Positions 37,430 to 47,125 of a DNA stretch of 64,000 nt are shown in pieces. The notes beneath the pieces were generated by a model. The model ran no database searches, was not told the origin of the DNA, and saw nothing but the letters and a program-made list of their open reading frames with translations. This stretch comes from Streptomyces sp. NBC_01431 (GTDB taxonomy: Bacteria; Actinomycetota; Actinomycetes; Streptomycetales; Streptomycetaceae), in assembly GCF_036231355.1 (NCBI RefSeq), contig NZ_CP109496.1, forward strand, positions 3,472,001-3,536,000. Reading direction: 5' to 3'. Each line of letters opens with the position of its first letter. Position 1 is the stretch's first letter. A program made the translations under genes and the position numbers.

Positions 37430-37699
37430 ATGCTCAGGTATCTGCCGTTCCTGCTGGTCCTGGCGCTGTGGATCTACGCGTTCATCGACTGCCTGAACAC
37501 TCCGGAACAGGACGTCAAAGGCCTGCCCAAGGTGGCGTGGATCATCGTCGTGCTGCTCTTCGGCGAGGTCCTCGTCGGCCCGGTCGCCTGGCTGCTGGCG
37601 GGCAAGGTGCGGCGCGCGCCCGCGCGGTACGTCGCGCCCGATGACAACCCCGAGTTCCTGGCGTCGCTGAACAAGGACGTGGACCGGGACGAGCCGTAG
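37430..37699 (+). CDS. PLDc_N-domain small membrane protein
   Basis: 89 aa. Two TM helices (~3-21 and ~36-58: YLPFLLVLALWIYAFIDCL; VAWIIVVLLFGEVLVGPVAWLL) and a charged C-terminus. The order matches the phospholipase D N-terminal (PLDc_N) family of small membrane proteins; no catalytic domain follows. GGGGGGAC is the ribosome-binding site. Function unknown. Confidence 0.82.
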   Translation: MLRYLPFLLVLALWIYAFIDCLNTPEQDVKGLPKVAWIIVVLLFGEVLVGPVAWLLAGKVRRAPARYVAPDDNPEFLASLNKDVDRDEP

Positions 37700-37723
37700 G
37701 GCCACCGCGCCTCGCGGACGCCG

Positions 37724-38227
37724 CTACGAGCGGTCGACGTAGACGTCCCTCAGCTCCTGCCACCGCTCCTTCGACCAGGACGACCAGTCCTTGGGGCGGC
37801 CGTCCAGCGCGTCGGCGAGGAACTCGAAGTGGTTGTGCCAGCCGGCGAGGCAGTCCAGGCGCAGCGTCTCGCTGCCGGGGAACTCATTGGTGAACCGGAC
37901 GACCGTGCCGTGCGCGCCCTCCGGTTCAAGGTGGAAGCGGATGCGGCCGTGCAGGTCGATGGTGTACTCGGCGACGTGCTCGGGGTCCCAGGCCGTGACG
38001 GTCCCGCTGTGCACCCCGTCGCCCTCGTCGTTCAGCCAGCGCAGCGTGACCGCGCCGTCGAGCCGGGGTTCGAGGACATCGGCGGCGGCGAGCCAGCCGG
38101 GCAGTCCCCCGGGCGTCGCGACGGCCGCCCAGACCTGGTCAACGGGGTGTGGCAGATGGAGCTCGTAGTGGAGCAGCCAGGCCCCGTCCTCGAACGCGCT
38201 GGTGCCATAACCAAGAGACTCGGTCAT
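37724..38227 (-). CDS. SRPBCC/polyketide-cyclase-like protein
   Basis: 167 aa. START-like (SRPBCC) ligand-binding fold of the AHSA1/cyclase type: HLPHPVDQVWAAVATPGGLPGWL at the front, LRWLNDEGDGVHSGTVTAWDPEH, and HNHFEFLADALDGRP near the end. Probably binds or transforms a small hydrophobic ligand. It lies 25 bp downstream of ccsB and could be in the same transcript. Confidence 0.83.
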   Translation of the reverse strand: MTESLGYGTSAFEDGAWLLHYELHLPHPVDQVWAAVATPGGLPGWLAAADVLEPRLDGAVTLRWLNDEGDGVHSGTVTAWDPEHVAEYTIDLHGRIRFHLEPEGAHGTVVRFTNEFPGSETLRLDCLAGWHNHFEFLADALDGRPKDWSSWSKERWQELRDVYVDRS

Positions 38228-38252
38228 GGCACCAGTGTCTCTCCGCAGAGGA

Positions 38253-39344
38253 CTAGACGCCCGCGTAGGAGTGCTTGCCGTTCACGAAGATGTTCACGCC
38301 GTAGTAGTTGAACAGCCAGCAGCCGAACGCGATCAGCGCGAGGGTGGCGGCCTTGCGGCCCTTCCATCCGGCGGTGGCGCGGGCGTGCAGGTAGCAGGCG
38401 TACGCGACCCACGTGATGAAGGACCAGACCTCCTTGGGGTCCCAGCCCCAGTAGCGGCCCCAGGCGTCGCCTGCCCAGATCGCGCCCGCGATGATCGTGA
38501 ACGTCCACAGCGGGAAGACGGCCGCGTTCACGCGGTAGGCGAACTTGTCGAGCGAGGCGGCGGCCGGGAGGCGCTCCATGACCGAGGTCGCGAAGTTGCC
38601 CGGCTGACCGCCCTCGGCAAGCTTGGCCTCGTACTTGTCGCGGAACAGGTAGAGGATCGTGGCGACCGCGCCCACGTAGAACACCGCGCCGCAGAAGATC
38701 GCGGTGGAGACGTGGATCCACAGCCAGTACGAGTGCAGCGCGGGTACGAGCTGGTCACTGGCGGTGTAGAGGACGGTGACCGCGAGGCCGAGGTCGAGCA
38801 GGACCGTGGTGACCAGCGGAAGTCCGAGCCAGCCGATGTTCTTCTTCAGGGCGAGCAGCGTGAGGTACACGCCGACCGCGACCGTGGAGAAGGTCAGGTT
38901 GAACTCGTACATGTTGCCCCACGGCGCCCGCTGCACGGACAGCGCGCGGGTCAGCACACCGGAGAACTCGATGAGGAAGGCGAGCACCGTCAGCGAGACG
39001 GCGATGCGGCCGTAGAGGTCGCCCTTCTCGTCACCGCCGGAGGCACCGGGGCCGTCCGGGACGTCGCGGGCGCCGGAGACGGACCGCGTCACGATCTTGG
39101 GGCGCTCCAGGACGGCGGTGCCGCCGTTCTTGGTGGCGACCTCGACCTTGACCGTGCCGGCGTCCTGGGCTTCCTGCCCGGCGCCGGTCAGCGCGGCCGC
39201 CGTGCGGGCGACCTTGCTGCGGCTGCCGAAGAGCCACTCGGCCATGTTGGCGAAGAAGGCCAGCAGGTACACGGCCATCGACGAATAGATCAGGTAGTTG
39301 CTGGTGTGCGCCAGGCTCTCATTGGTGGCGGCGGCGAGATTCAC
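38253..39344 (-). CDS. ccsB: Cytochrome c biogenesis protein CcsB/ResC
   Basis: 363 aa, about eight TM helices. Heme handling and ligation partner of ResB in cytochrome c maturation system II. It has the tryptophan-rich WWD-type motif WGRYWGWDPKEVWSF and conserved histidines in LHSYWLWIHVSTA and VSLTVLAFLIEF. The ATG overlaps the resB stop (ATGA). A non-conserved acidic loop (~50-110) separates helix 1 from the rest. Confidence 0.93.
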   Translation of the reverse strand: MNLAAATNESLAHTSNYLIYSSMAVYLLAFFANMAEWLFGSRSKVARTAAALTGAGQEAQDAGTVKVEVATKNGGTAVLERPKIVTRSVSGARDVPDGPGASGGDEKGDLYGRIAVSLTVLAFLIEFSGVLTRALSVQRAPWGNMYEFNLTFSTVAVGVYLTLLALKKNIGWLGLPLVTTVLLDLGLAVTVLYTASDQLVPALHSYWLWIHVSTAIFCGAVFYVGAVATILYLFRDKYEAKLAEGGQPGNFATSVMERLPAAASLDKFAYRVNAAVFPLWTFTIIAGAIWAGDAWGRYWGWDPKEVWSFITWVAYACYLHARATAGWKGRKAATLALIAFGCWLFNYYGVNIFVNGKHSYAGV

Positions 39345-41071
39345 TTCTCAGCCCCTTCGGCAGGAACAACTGAGGATTCGGGTTCGGGATCCGGCGCGGT
39401 CGGCGCCTGCGGGATGAGCGTGACCGCGAGATCGGCCAGCTCCTCGGGTAGCTTCGCGGACTCGCTGCGGCCGAGTCCGGCCATCTCTACGACGGTGACC
39501 CCGTCGTCCCCCCTGACGGCCCGGACCCAGATCCGGCGCCGCTGGATGAACAGGGAGCCGGCGAGTCCGCCGATGGCACCGATCGCGCCGGTGAGGGCGA
39601 GCCCGCTGGCCGGCTGGTGGGAGATCTGGAAGCTCGCCCACTGCTTGATCGCGCCGGGGCCCTTGTCGAAGGTGATCGACCCGGCACCGTCGGGCAGGTC
39701 CAGGCTCTCGCCCGGCAGCAGCAGCTTCTTGAGGATGTTGCCCTGGGCGTCCTTGAAGGGCTTGATGGACCGGCTGCTGGTGTCCAGCTGGTACACGTTC
39801 TTGGGCAGGCCCGAGTCCACGCCGAGGTCGCCGTGGTAGGCGCCGACGTTGAGGACCGGGAAGTCGAGGGCGGGGAACTGCGAGAACATCTGGCCGGTGC
39901 CCTTGCCGCCGAAGGTCGGCACGAAGAACGCGGCGAAACCGAGCTGGTCCTTGTTGCCCTTGGCGTCGCGGTAGCCGTCGAGCACCTTGATGGCGCCGCT
40001 GGACGTGAGGTTGTTGTCCATCGGCAGCAGCGGCACCGCACCGTGGAAGACGACCTGGCCGCGGCCGTCCTTCACGGTGACCGTCGGCGCGTAGCCGTGC
40101 GCGAGCAGGTAGACCTTCGACCCGTCCACGTCGAGCGGCTTGTTGACCTCGACGGTCTTGCCCTGGGGCTTGCCGTCGGCGCCCTCGGAGTAGGTGAGGT
40201 GGGCCTTGAACTCGCGAGCCGTGCCGACCTCGGGCCCGGTGCGCTCATAGGTCGCGTCGAACCGGTCCAGGGTGAAGCTGAACGGCGCCAGGTCCTCGGT
40301 GTTGAAGAGCGAGCCGGATTTGAAGTCGTCGAACTGGGTCAGCGTGTTGGAGAACCCGTCGCCCTGGACGACGAGCTTGTGGCCCTCCGACTTGAAGAGC
40401 TGGCCGGTGGCGAACGCCACCAGGATCACGATCAGCGACACATGGAAGAGCAGGTTGCCGGCCTCGCGCAGATAGCCCTTCTCGGCGGCGACCGCGTCCC
40501 CGCTGATACGGGACCGGAAACGGCGCTTCTTGAGCATCGCAAGCGCGGCCTCGCGGACCTGCTCGGGCTCGGCGTCGGTGCGCCAGGTCGTGTACGCGGG
40601 AAGACGGGTCAGGCGGCCGGGCGCGGTCGGCGGCAGACCGCGCAGCTGGCCGACGAACTGCCAGGTGCGCGGCACGATGCAGCCGATGAGCGAGATGAAC
40701 AGCAGGATGTAGATCGCGGAGAACCACACCGAGCTGTAGACGTGGAACAGGCCGAGCTTCTCGTAGATCGGCGAGATGGTGTCGTGCCGCTTCTGGAAGT
40801 CGGCGACCTTCATCTCGTCGACGCTGGTCTGCGGGATCAGCGAGCCGGGGATGGCGCCGAGCGACAGCAGGAAGAGCAGGATCAGCGCGACCCGCATCGA
40901 GGTCAGCTGCCGCCAGAACCAGCGGATCCAGCCGAAGACGCCGATGCCGACGGGCCCGTTGGACCGTTCCTCGGTGGGGGCGGTCGAGAGTTGGGCCCCG
41001 GCCGCGCCGAGGTCGGGCTCCGCCCCGGCCTCACCGAGGTCGGGCTCCGGAGTCGATTCGGTCTTGCTCAT
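39341..41071 (-). CDS. resB: Cytochrome c biogenesis protein ResB/Ccs1
   Basis: 576 aa. Partner of CcsB in system II; brings apocytochrome and heme together outside the membrane. Four TM helices (three near 55-240, one near 500), a large external domain from ~250 to 490, and family stretches such as IRWFWRQLTSMRVALILLFL, GSLIPQTSVDEMKV and EAGNLLFHVSLIVILVAFATG. Starts ATG 3 bp after ccdA. Confidence 0.93.
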   Translation of the reverse strand: MSKTESTPEPDLGEAGAEPDLGAAGAQLSTAPTEERSNGPVGIGVFGWIRWFWRQLTSMRVALILLFLLSLGAIPGSLIPQTSVDEMKVADFQKRHDTISPIYEKLGLFHVYSSVWFSAIYILLFISLIGCIVPRTWQFVGQLRGLPPTAPGRLTRLPAYTTWRTDAEPEQVREAALAMLKKRRFRSRISGDAVAAEKGYLREAGNLLFHVSLIVILVAFATGQLFKSEGHKLVVQGDGFSNTLTQFDDFKSGSLFNTEDLAPFSFTLDRFDATYERTGPEVGTAREFKAHLTYSEGADGKPQGKTVEVNKPLDVDGSKVYLLAHGYAPTVTVKDGRGQVVFHGAVPLLPMDNNLTSSGAIKVLDGYRDAKGNKDQLGFAAFFVPTFGGKGTGQMFSQFPALDFPVLNVGAYHGDLGVDSGLPKNVYQLDTSSRSIKPFKDAQGNILKKLLLPGESLDLPDGAGSITFDKGPGAIKQWASFQISHQPASGLALTGAIGAIGGLAGSLFIQRRRIWVRAVRGDDGVTVVEMAGLGRSESAKLPEELADLAVTLIPQAPTAPDPEPESSVVPAEGAEK

Positions 41072-41074
41072 GCG

Positions 41075-41836
41075 TCAGACACCCACCTGAAAGCCTTGGG
41101 ACCAGCTCTGCACCTGCTGGACGAGCTCCGCCCAGGCCCCGGTCAGCAGCAGCACACCGGTCACGATCATCATGCCGCCGCCGACCCGCATCACCCATAC
41201 GTAGTGCCTCTTGACCCAGCCGAAGGCGCCGAGCGCCTTGCGGAAGGCGACCGCCGCGAGCACGAACGGCAGTCCGAGGCCGAGACAGTACGCGACGGTC
41301 AGTATCGCCCCGCGGCCGGCGCTCGCCTGGTCCATCGCCAGCGCGTTCACCGAGGTGAGCGTCGGCCCCAGGCACGGCGTCCAGCCGATGCCGAAGAGCG
41401 CGCCGAGCAGCGGCGCCCCCGCCAGACCCGTCACCGGCCGCTTGTGGAAACGGAATTCGCGCTGCGTCATCCAGGGCATGAGCCCCATGAAGAAGACGCC
41501 CATCAGGATCATCAGCACCCCGAGGACCTTGGAGAGCGTGTCCCCGTAGTCCTGGAGGTTCTTGCCGAAGTAGCCGAACAGGGCGCCACCGGAGACGAAG
41601 ACCGCGGTGAAGCCGAGGACGAACAGGCTCGCGCCCGCGACCATCCGGCCGCGCCGCGCCTCGGCCAGATCGGTGCCGGTGACTCCGGTGACGTACGAGA
41701 GGTAGCCGGGGACCAGCGGCAGTACGCACGGCGAGAAGAACGAGACGAGGCCGCCCAGTACGGCGACGGGCAGGGCCACGAGCAGGGCCCCGCTGAAGAC
41801 CGTCTCGTTCATTGAGCCGACGGCGGCCAGTGCCAT
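41075..41836 (-). CDS. ccdA: Cytochrome c biogenesis protein CcdA
   Basis: 253 aa, six TM helices. Passes reductant across the membrane to ResA. Redox cysteines lie in FFSPCVLPLVPGYLSY and GIGWTPCLGPTLTSV. ATG 41836 taken; a GTG one codon upstream is possible. It lies 7 bp after resA. Confidence 0.95.
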   Translation of the reverse strand: MALAAVGSMNETVFSGALLVALPVAVLGGLVSFFSPCVLPLVPGYLSYVTGVTGTDLAEARRGRMVAGASLFVLGFTAVFVSGGALFGYFGKNLQDYGDTLSKVLGVLMILMGVFFMGLMPWMTQREFRFHKRPVTGLAGAPLLGALFGIGWTPCLGPTLTSVNALAMDQASAGRGAILTVAYCLGLGLPFVLAAVAFRKALGAFGWVKRHYVWVMRVGGGMMIVTGVLLLTGAWAELVQQVQSWSQGFQVGV

Positions 41837-41843
41837 CACAGGA

Positions 41844-42452
41844 TCACTTCTCCGCGATCAGCGGGTCGATCATCTGGTGCAGCTTGGCGTCGTCCAGCGC
41901 CATGAGGGCGCGCGCGGCGATCTTTCCGTTCCGGTCGAGAACGATGGTCGAGGGAATGGCCTGCGGATTCAGGCTGCCCTTCGGGAAACGCAGAATGAGC
42001 TTGCCGATCGGGTCGTACAGGCTCGGATAGTCGACACCGAATTGCTTCTCGAACTGCTGGGCCGGGCCCTTGTCCGTGTCACGGGTATTGATGCCGACGA
42101 ACTCGACGCCCTTGGCCTTCGTTTCCTTGGAGACCTTGGCCAGATACGGCGCCTCGGCCCGGCAGGGCGCGCACCACGAGCCCCACACATTCAGGACGAC
42201 GACCTTGCCCTTGAGACTGGCGACGTCGAACTGCTTGCCGTCGACGGTGTCGCCGGACAGTTCGGGGGCGTTCTGGCGGTCGCCCTTGGCCACGGTGGAG
42301 ATTCCGCCGGTGCCGGTGACGAACTTCGTGTCACCGGAGCCACCGGACGTACCGCCGGAACTGCAGGCCGTCAGGGTCAGCGCACCGGCGGCCGCGGCAG
42401 CCGCGGCCAGCGTCAGCGGGCGACGGCGTCGAAAGGCAGGACTCACGGACAT
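41844..42452 (-). CDS. resA: Thiol-disulfide oxidoreductase lipoprotein, ResA/TlpA type
   Basis: 202 aa. Lipobox LTAC (Cys30) anchors the protein outside the membrane. Thioredoxin fold with active site WGSWCAPC (Cys94/Cys97) and cis-Pro region NPQAIPSTIVLDRNG. It reduces the CxxCH cysteines of apocytochrome c, using electrons from CcdA. Start ATG 42452 gives a clean signal peptide. Confidence 0.94.
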   Translation of the reverse strand: MSVSPAFRRRRPLTLAAAAAAAGALTLTACSSGGTSGGSGDTKFVTGTGGISTVAKGDRQNAPELSGDTVDGKQFDVASLKGKVVVLNVWGSWCAPCRAEAPYLAKVSKETKAKGVEFVGINTRDTDKGPAQQFEKQFGVDYPSLYDPIGKLILRFPKGSLNPQAIPSTIVLDRNGKIAARALMALDDAKLHQMIDPLIAEK

Positions 42453-42529
42453 GTGAAAAGTTTCGCATGGCGGTTCCGGGGATCTTCCGCGCCCCCCTGA
42501 CTGCCCGGAAAGCCCCTTGTCAGGAACGT

Positions 42530-43798
42530 CTAAACAGACTTCATGAACGTGTTCCAGCCACCGGCGGGGGCCTCTCCCACGTTGAGCGTACGGAGCTTGG
42601 CGAGCACCTTCGGGTCCTGGACGTCGAGCCAGTCCACGTACTGCTTGAAGGAGACGAGCCTCACATCCTTCTTCTCGTCCCGCTGCGCCACGATGCCCTT
42701 GAACGCCTCCTCCACGGCATCCATGTAGATGCCGCCGTTCCACTCCTCGAAGTGGTTTCCGATGTAGAACGGCGCGCGATTGGTTTCGTATGCGCGCTTG
42801 AATCCCGCGAGATACGCCTCGGTGGCCTGCTTGCGCCAGCCGGGATAGTTGGCCGGCGGCGCCTTGGTCGAATTCTTCGACTGGTTGGCGAGGATGTTGT
42901 AGTCCATGGACAGGACCTGGAAGGAATGCCCGGGGAAGGGTATTTGCTGGAGCGGCAGGTCCCACAGGCCGTGCCGCTTGACCGGCCACACCTGGGTGCC
43001 GCCGGGCGAGGAGGCGTCGTAACGCCAGCCCAGCTTCTGAGCGGTGGGCAGCAGGTTGTCCTGGCCGAGCAGACAGGGCGTGCGGCCACCGGCGAGCTCG
43101 CGCCGGTAGTCGAACGGCAGCGGGTCCTCGTCCGTCAGACCGGTGTTGGTCTTCCAGTGGGTGACGAAGTCGATCGCCTGGTCTATCTCGCTCTGCCACT
43201 GGGCCGGGGTCCAGTGCTCGACGGTGCCGCGCCCGGAGCAGAAGTGGCCGTTGAAGTGGGTGCCTATCTCATGGCCGTCGTTCCACGCCTGGCGGACGCA
43301 CTTCAGCGTCTCCTTGAGGTGCGGGTCGGAGAGGTAGCCGATGTCGGAGGCACCGACGGGATTGTTCGGCGGCCGGTAGAGGCGCTTCTTGTCCTCGGGC
43401 AGCAGATACAGCCCGGACAGGAAGAACGTCATGCCCGCGCCGTGGTCCTTGGCGAGCTGGAGGAAACGCGGGAAGAGGCCGTTGCCGACCTCGCCGGCGC
43501 CGTCCCAGGAGAAGACCACGAACTGCGGCGGGGTCTGTCCGGGTTCGAGGGGGACGGGCTTGTCGGGCTGGTGCGGCTGCTTGCCGGTGTCCGATGTGGA
43601 ACCGTCGCCTATCAGTTTCGCGTCGGCCTTTTTGGCGGCCGCGTCACCGCTCTCGCCACCCTTGCCACTTGACCCGCTACCGCCCGAAGTGCCGCAGCCG
43701 GCCAGGCCGGCCGCCGCTGCGGCTCCCAGACCCAGTCCCAGCATGCCCCTTCGGCTGACGTTCCGGCCGATCTCCCGCATAAGCCCGTCCGTTCCCAT
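42530..43798 (-). CDS. Tat lipoprotein with polysaccharide-deacetylase-like fold
   Basis: 422 aa. Twin-arginine signal NVSRRGMLGLGL and lipobox LAGC (Cys35), then a Gly/Ser/Lys linker. The body contains FVVFSWDGAGE, GAGMTFFLSGLYLL and GHEIGTHFNGHF, which resemble the NodB-type deacetylase motifs (Asp and HxxxH). The arrangement fits a carbohydrate esterase or a relative that lost activity. It precedes resA by ~80 bp on the same strand. Confidence 0.78.
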   Translation of the reverse strand: MGTDGLMREIGRNVSRRGMLGLGLGAAAAAGLAGCGTSGGSGSSGKGGESGDAAAKKADAKLIGDGSTSDTGKQPHQPDKPVPLEPGQTPPQFVVFSWDGAGEVGNGLFPRFLQLAKDHGAGMTFFLSGLYLLPEDKKRLYRPPNNPVGASDIGYLSDPHLKETLKCVRQAWNDGHEIGTHFNGHFCSGRGTVEHWTPAQWQSEIDQAIDFVTHWKTNTGLTDEDPLPFDYRRELAGGRTPCLLGQDNLLPTAQKLGWRYDASSPGGTQVWPVKRHGLWDLPLQQIPFPGHSFQVLSMDYNILANQSKNSTKAPPANYPGWRKQATEAYLAGFKRAYETNRAPFYIGNHFEEWNGGIYMDAVEEAFKGIVAQRDEKKDVRLVSFKQYVDWLDVQDPKVLAKLRTLNVGEAPAGGWNTFMKSV

Positions 43799-44113
43799 CG
43801 CTTCGCACCGTCGTCTCGTCGTCCTCGAAGCCCAAGCGCGTCACCACAGTTGGGCAATCTGTGAGATGCCGGGTGAAACTGGGATGGTTCCATACGGCTC
43901 GCACAAATCTTCTTAAACCGTACGAGATGCTGGTTCGGCCCGAAGGGGCGGGGGTGGTTCGGGCCGAAGGGGCGGGCGTGGGGTCCCGTGAACGACTCAG
44001 GTGGCCGGGCCAGTTGGGGCGGCGGGTTGTGAGGGGCGGGCTGGGCGCCGATGGGTTGCGATCGGCGGATCGGGGCCGACGGGCTGGCCGGGGGCGCCGG
44101 CCAGCCGGAGGCG
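43799..44113. other. Intergenic region with a 24-bp tandem repeat
   Basis: 315 bp without a gene, containing the promoter of the Tat lipoprotein gene. Two 24-bp copies lie head to tail at 43932-43955 and 43956-43979 (GGTTCGGCCCGAAGGGGCGG start; two differences between copies). The rest is G-rich. Confidence 0.6.
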
Positions 44114-44824
44114 TCAGGCGCCGAAGGCCTTCGACTTGCCCTTGACCGGCTTGGCGCCGGCGAGCAGATGCGCCGGTACGAGATCGCGGGCGGGCTCGCT
44201 GTAGCCAACGGAGACGATCCGGTCACCCTGATAGGTGAAGCTGGTCAGCGAGGCCAGGGTGCACTGCCGCTTGCGCGGGTCGTGCCACAGGCGACGCTTC
44301 TCCACGAAGCTGCGCACGATCCAGATCGGCAGCTGGTGGCTGACGCACACCGCCTCGTGACCGCGAGCCGCGTCGCGCGCGGCGTCCAGCGCGCCCATCA
44401 TCCGCACGACCTGCTCGACGTACGGCTCGCCCCAGGACGGCCTGAACGGGTTCGTCAGGTGCTTCCAGTTGGCAGGCTTGCGCAGCGCGCCGTCGCCGAC
44501 CCCGAAGGTCTTGCCCTCGAAGACGTTGCCCGCCTCGATGAGCCGCGGGTCGGTGGCCAGGTCGAGACCGTGCACCTTGGCGATCGGCGTCGCCGTCTCC
44601 TGGGCGCGCTCCAGCGGCGAGGAGACGACATGGGTGACGTCCCGGCCCGCGAGGTGCTCGGCGACCCGGTCGGCCATCTGACGGCCGAGCTCGGAGAGGT
44701 GGTACCCCGCCCGGCGCCCGTAGAGCACCCCGTCCGGGTTGTGCACTTCACCGTGGCGCATGAGGTGCACGACGGTGATGTCGTTCCTGCTGTCGTTCCC
44801 GCTGTAGTTCTTGCTCTCGCTCAT
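44114..44824 (-). CDS. Histidine phosphatase (phosphoglycerate-mutase-like)
   Basis: 236 aa. Phospho-acceptor motif [18 protein letters not shown] (RHG), [11 protein letters not shown], and the second His in [11 protein letters not shown]. Family members act on small phosphoesters, including phosphatases for phosphosugars and cofactors. The ATG overlaps the hemL stop (ATGA), so it is translationally coupled to hemL. Substrate unknown. Confidence 0.9.
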   Translation of the reverse strand: MSESKNYSGNDSRNDITVVHLMRHGEVHNPDGVLYGRRAGYHLSELGRQMADRVAEHLAGRDVTHVVSSPLERAQETATPIAKVHGLDLATDPRLIEAGNVFEGKTFGVGDGALRKPANWKHLTNPFRPSWGEPYVEQVVRMMGALDAARDAARGHEAVCVSHQLPIWIVRSFVEKRRLWHDPRKRQCTLASLTSFTYQGDRIVSVGYSEPARDLVPAHLLAGAKPVKGKSKAFGA

Positions 44825-46143
44825 GCGGTGGCCTCCGCTGCGGCGCGGGCGGCGGCGGGCAGCGCGGCCGCGATGCGCTCGATCGCGCGCTCATCGTGGG
44901 CGGTCGACACGAACCAGGACTCGAAGGCCGACGGCGGCAGGTAGACGCCCTGCGACAGCATCGAGTGGAAGAACCCGTTGAAGCGGAAGGCTTCCTGCTT
45001 CTTCGCGTCGTCGTAGTCACGGACCTCGTCGGCCGTGAAGAAGACCGAGAACATGTTGCTCGCGGTCTGCAGCCGGTGGGCCACGCCCTCCTTGCTGAGC
45101 GCGCCGGTGACCAGCGCCTGGATCTCACGGGAGACGGCGTCGACCTTCGCGTACGCCGCGTCGTCGAGCAGCCGCAGCTGGGCGAGACCGGCGGCGGTGG
45201 CGATCGGGTTCCCGGAGAGGGTGCCCGCCTGATAGACGGGGCCGGCCGGGGCGAGGTGGCCCATGACGTCGGCACGTCCGCCGAACGCCGCGGCCGGGAA
45301 GCCGCCGCCCATGACCTTGCCGAAGGTCATCAGGTCGGGGGTGACGCCGTCGACACCGAACCAGCCCGCCTTGGACGTACGGAACCCGGTCATCACCTCG
45401 TCGGAGATGTACAGCGCGCCGTTCTTCGCACAGGCCGCCTTGAGCCCCGCGTTGAAGCCGTCCCGGGGCGGTACGACGCCCATGTTGCCGGGCGACGCCT
45501 CGGTGATGACGCAGGCGATCTCGCCGGGGTGCGCGTGGAAGGCGGCGTGCACCGCGTCCAGGTCGTTGTAGGGCAGCACGATCGTGTCGCCGGCCTGCGC
45601 ACCGGTCACCCCGGGGGTGTCGGGAAGGCCGAAGGTGGCGACCCCGGAACCGGCGGCGGCCAGCAGCGCGTCCACATGACCGTGGTAGCACCCGGCGAAC
45701 TTGATCACCTTGGCGCGGCCGGTGAAGCCGCGGGCGAGGCGGATCGCGGACATGGTCGCCTCGGTGCCCGAGGACACCAGGCGGACCTGCTCGACCGGCT
45801 CGACCCGGGCCACGATCTCCTCGGCGAGCGCGACCTCGCCCTCGCCCGGCGTACCGAAGGAAGTACCGCGTGCGACGGCCTCCTGCACGGCGGCGATGAC
45901 CTCGGGGTGCGCGTGCCCGAGGATCATCGGACCCCAGGAACACACCAGGTCGACGTACTCGCGGCCGTCGGCGTCGGTCAAGTAGGGACCCGTACCGGAC
46001 ACCATGAACCGGGGCGTACCGCCCACGGCACGGAAGGCACGGACCGGGGAGTTCACGCCGCCGGGCGTCACGGCGGAAGCGCGGTCGAAGAGGTTCTGCG
46101 AAACTGGGGCGTCGTATTCGTACGGATAGCTCACACACGCCAT
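44821..46143 (-). CDS. hemL: Glutamate-1-semialdehyde 2,1-aminomutase
   Basis: PLP enzyme that makes 5-aminolevulinate, the tetrapyrrole precursor, from glutamate-1-semialdehyde. 440 aa. Signatures: [59 protein letters not shown] and the PLP lysine (about 276) in [18 protein letters not shown] 46143 has no good ribosome-binding site; GTG three codons later is an alternative. It supplies heme for the cytochrome c system encoded downstream. Confidence 0.96.
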   Translation of the reverse strand: MACVSYPYEYDAPVSQNLFDRASAVTPGGVNSPVRAFRAVGGTPRFMVSGTGPYLTDADGREYVDLVCSWGPMILGHAHPEVIAAVQEAVARGTSFGTPGEGEVALAEEIVARVEPVEQVRLVSSGTEATMSAIRLARGFTGRAKVIKFAGCYHGHVDALLAAAGSGVATFGLPDTPGVTGAQAGDTIVLPYNDLDAVHAAFHAHPGEIACVITEASPGNMGVVPPRDGFNAGLKAACAKNGALYISDEVMTGFRTSKAGWFGVDGVTPDLMTFGKVMGGGFPAAAFGGRADVMGHLAPAGPVYQAGTLSGNPIATAAGLAQLRLLDDAAYAKVDAVSREIQALVTGALSKEGVAHRLQTASNMFSVFFTADEVRDYDDAKKQEAFRFNGFFHSMLSQGVYLPPSAFESWFVSTAHDERAIERIAAALPAAARAAAEATA

Positions 46144-46212
46144 GGTGGCAGAGGGCCGGACGTTCTTGCGGACTGGTGTTTCACCGCACCCGCGCGGGGG
46201 AGGTCAATGACA

Positions 46213-46253
46213 CGATGATCCGCAGATGATCGAGTTGCATCGGCGGATCATCG
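46213..46253. promoter_or_regulatory. 11-bp inverted repeat upstream of hemL
   Basis: Perfect arms CGATGATCCGC (46213-46223) and GCGGATCATCG (46243-46253) separated by 19 bp, in the hemL/hypothetical divergent region. It could be a paired operator or a stem. A 15/16-bp tandem duplication follows at 46279-46309 (CTACAAAGCAGTCGGG / CTACAAGCAGTCGGG). Confidence 0.55.
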
Positions 46254-46464
46254 GGTTGCGCGGTGGGGGCCGCGCCATCTACAAAGCAGTCGGGCTACAA
46301 GCAGTCGGGTGAAGGATATGCATCGCGGTGGCGGACTGGGCGAAGGGACCGACGACCGGGGTCCCGAGCGCGCCCACCGTCGGGGACGGCACCGGCGACG
46401 CGACGCCCAGGACCGGATCGAACGGGTCGGGGGCGGCGCAGGGGCGGGGAACGGGAGTGGCCGC

Positions 46465-46902
46465 ATGGGGGTGACCTACAAGTACTTCGGTGCCCCGGAC
46501 GGCGCCACGGCGGCCCGGGTGCCCGTCACCATGCGCCCCGAGGAACTCGGCGGCGACGAGCTGGGCATGGGCGGCATGTTCACCAAGATCAAGCCGGAGA
46601 CGGTGGCCGCGATGGTCCTCACCGGCATCCAGGGCATACCGCTGCACAAGGTGCCGCCCCTGGAACTGGTCGTCCTGCACCCCGACTACGCGGTGGTCAA
46701 GCTCCCCATGACCGTCGTCGACCCGTTGCGCGGCGTCGGCGAGGAGTCCGTCGGCGCGGCCGCCTTCATCTGGTCCACCGTCCCGGACCGCGGCGGCCCG
46801 CGTGACGCCTTCAACGTCTACCAACTCCTGCACGAATGGCAGGATTTCAGCCACCGCCTGCACGACGCGGGCCATCAGGCCTACTGCCTCGTGTGGCCCT
46901 GA
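46465..46902 (+). CDS. Conserved hypothetical protein
   Basis: 145 aa. Start ATG at GVTYKYFGAPDG; the frame extends upstream but reads as low-complexity Arg/Gly. No recognised domain. Features: GGMFTKIKPETVAAMVLTG, PLELVVLHPDYAVVKLPM and FNVYQLLHEWQDFSHRLHDA with a His-rich C-terminus (HRLHDAGHQAYC). Cytosolic, with no signal or TM segment. Good Streptomyces codon use, so it is probably real. Confidence 0.65.
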   Translation: MGVTYKYFGAPDGATAARVPVTMRPEELGGDELGMGGMFTKIKPETVAAMVLTGIQGIPLHKVPPLELVVLHPDYAVVKLPMTVVDPLRGVGEESVGAAAFIWSTVPDRGGPRDAFNVYQLLHEWQDFSHRLHDAGHQAYCLVWP

Positions 46903-47125
46903 TCAGCTGACTCTCGCCCCGAGCGGCTGCACCTGAGCACCCAGCGGACCCGTCGCGCGGGGCCGCACCCCGGGCTGCCAGCGCCCCCTTGAACCTGGGT
47001 CGACCTGACTCCTGGACCTTCGCCCATCCGGCTTCTGGACCTTCATCCACCTGGCTTCGCATCTGCGACGTATCTTCCGACGGATCCTTTGTATATGCGG
47101 GCTAATGACGCTTATCTTGTCGCAC
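46903..47125. other. Promoter region of the HTH-TOBE gene with a 23-bp tandem repeat
   Basis: The repeat copies are 47012-47034 and 47035-47057 (CTGGACCTTC core, four differences). A TTGTATATGC-like AT-richer stretch near 47085 may hold the promoter. Confidence 0.45.
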
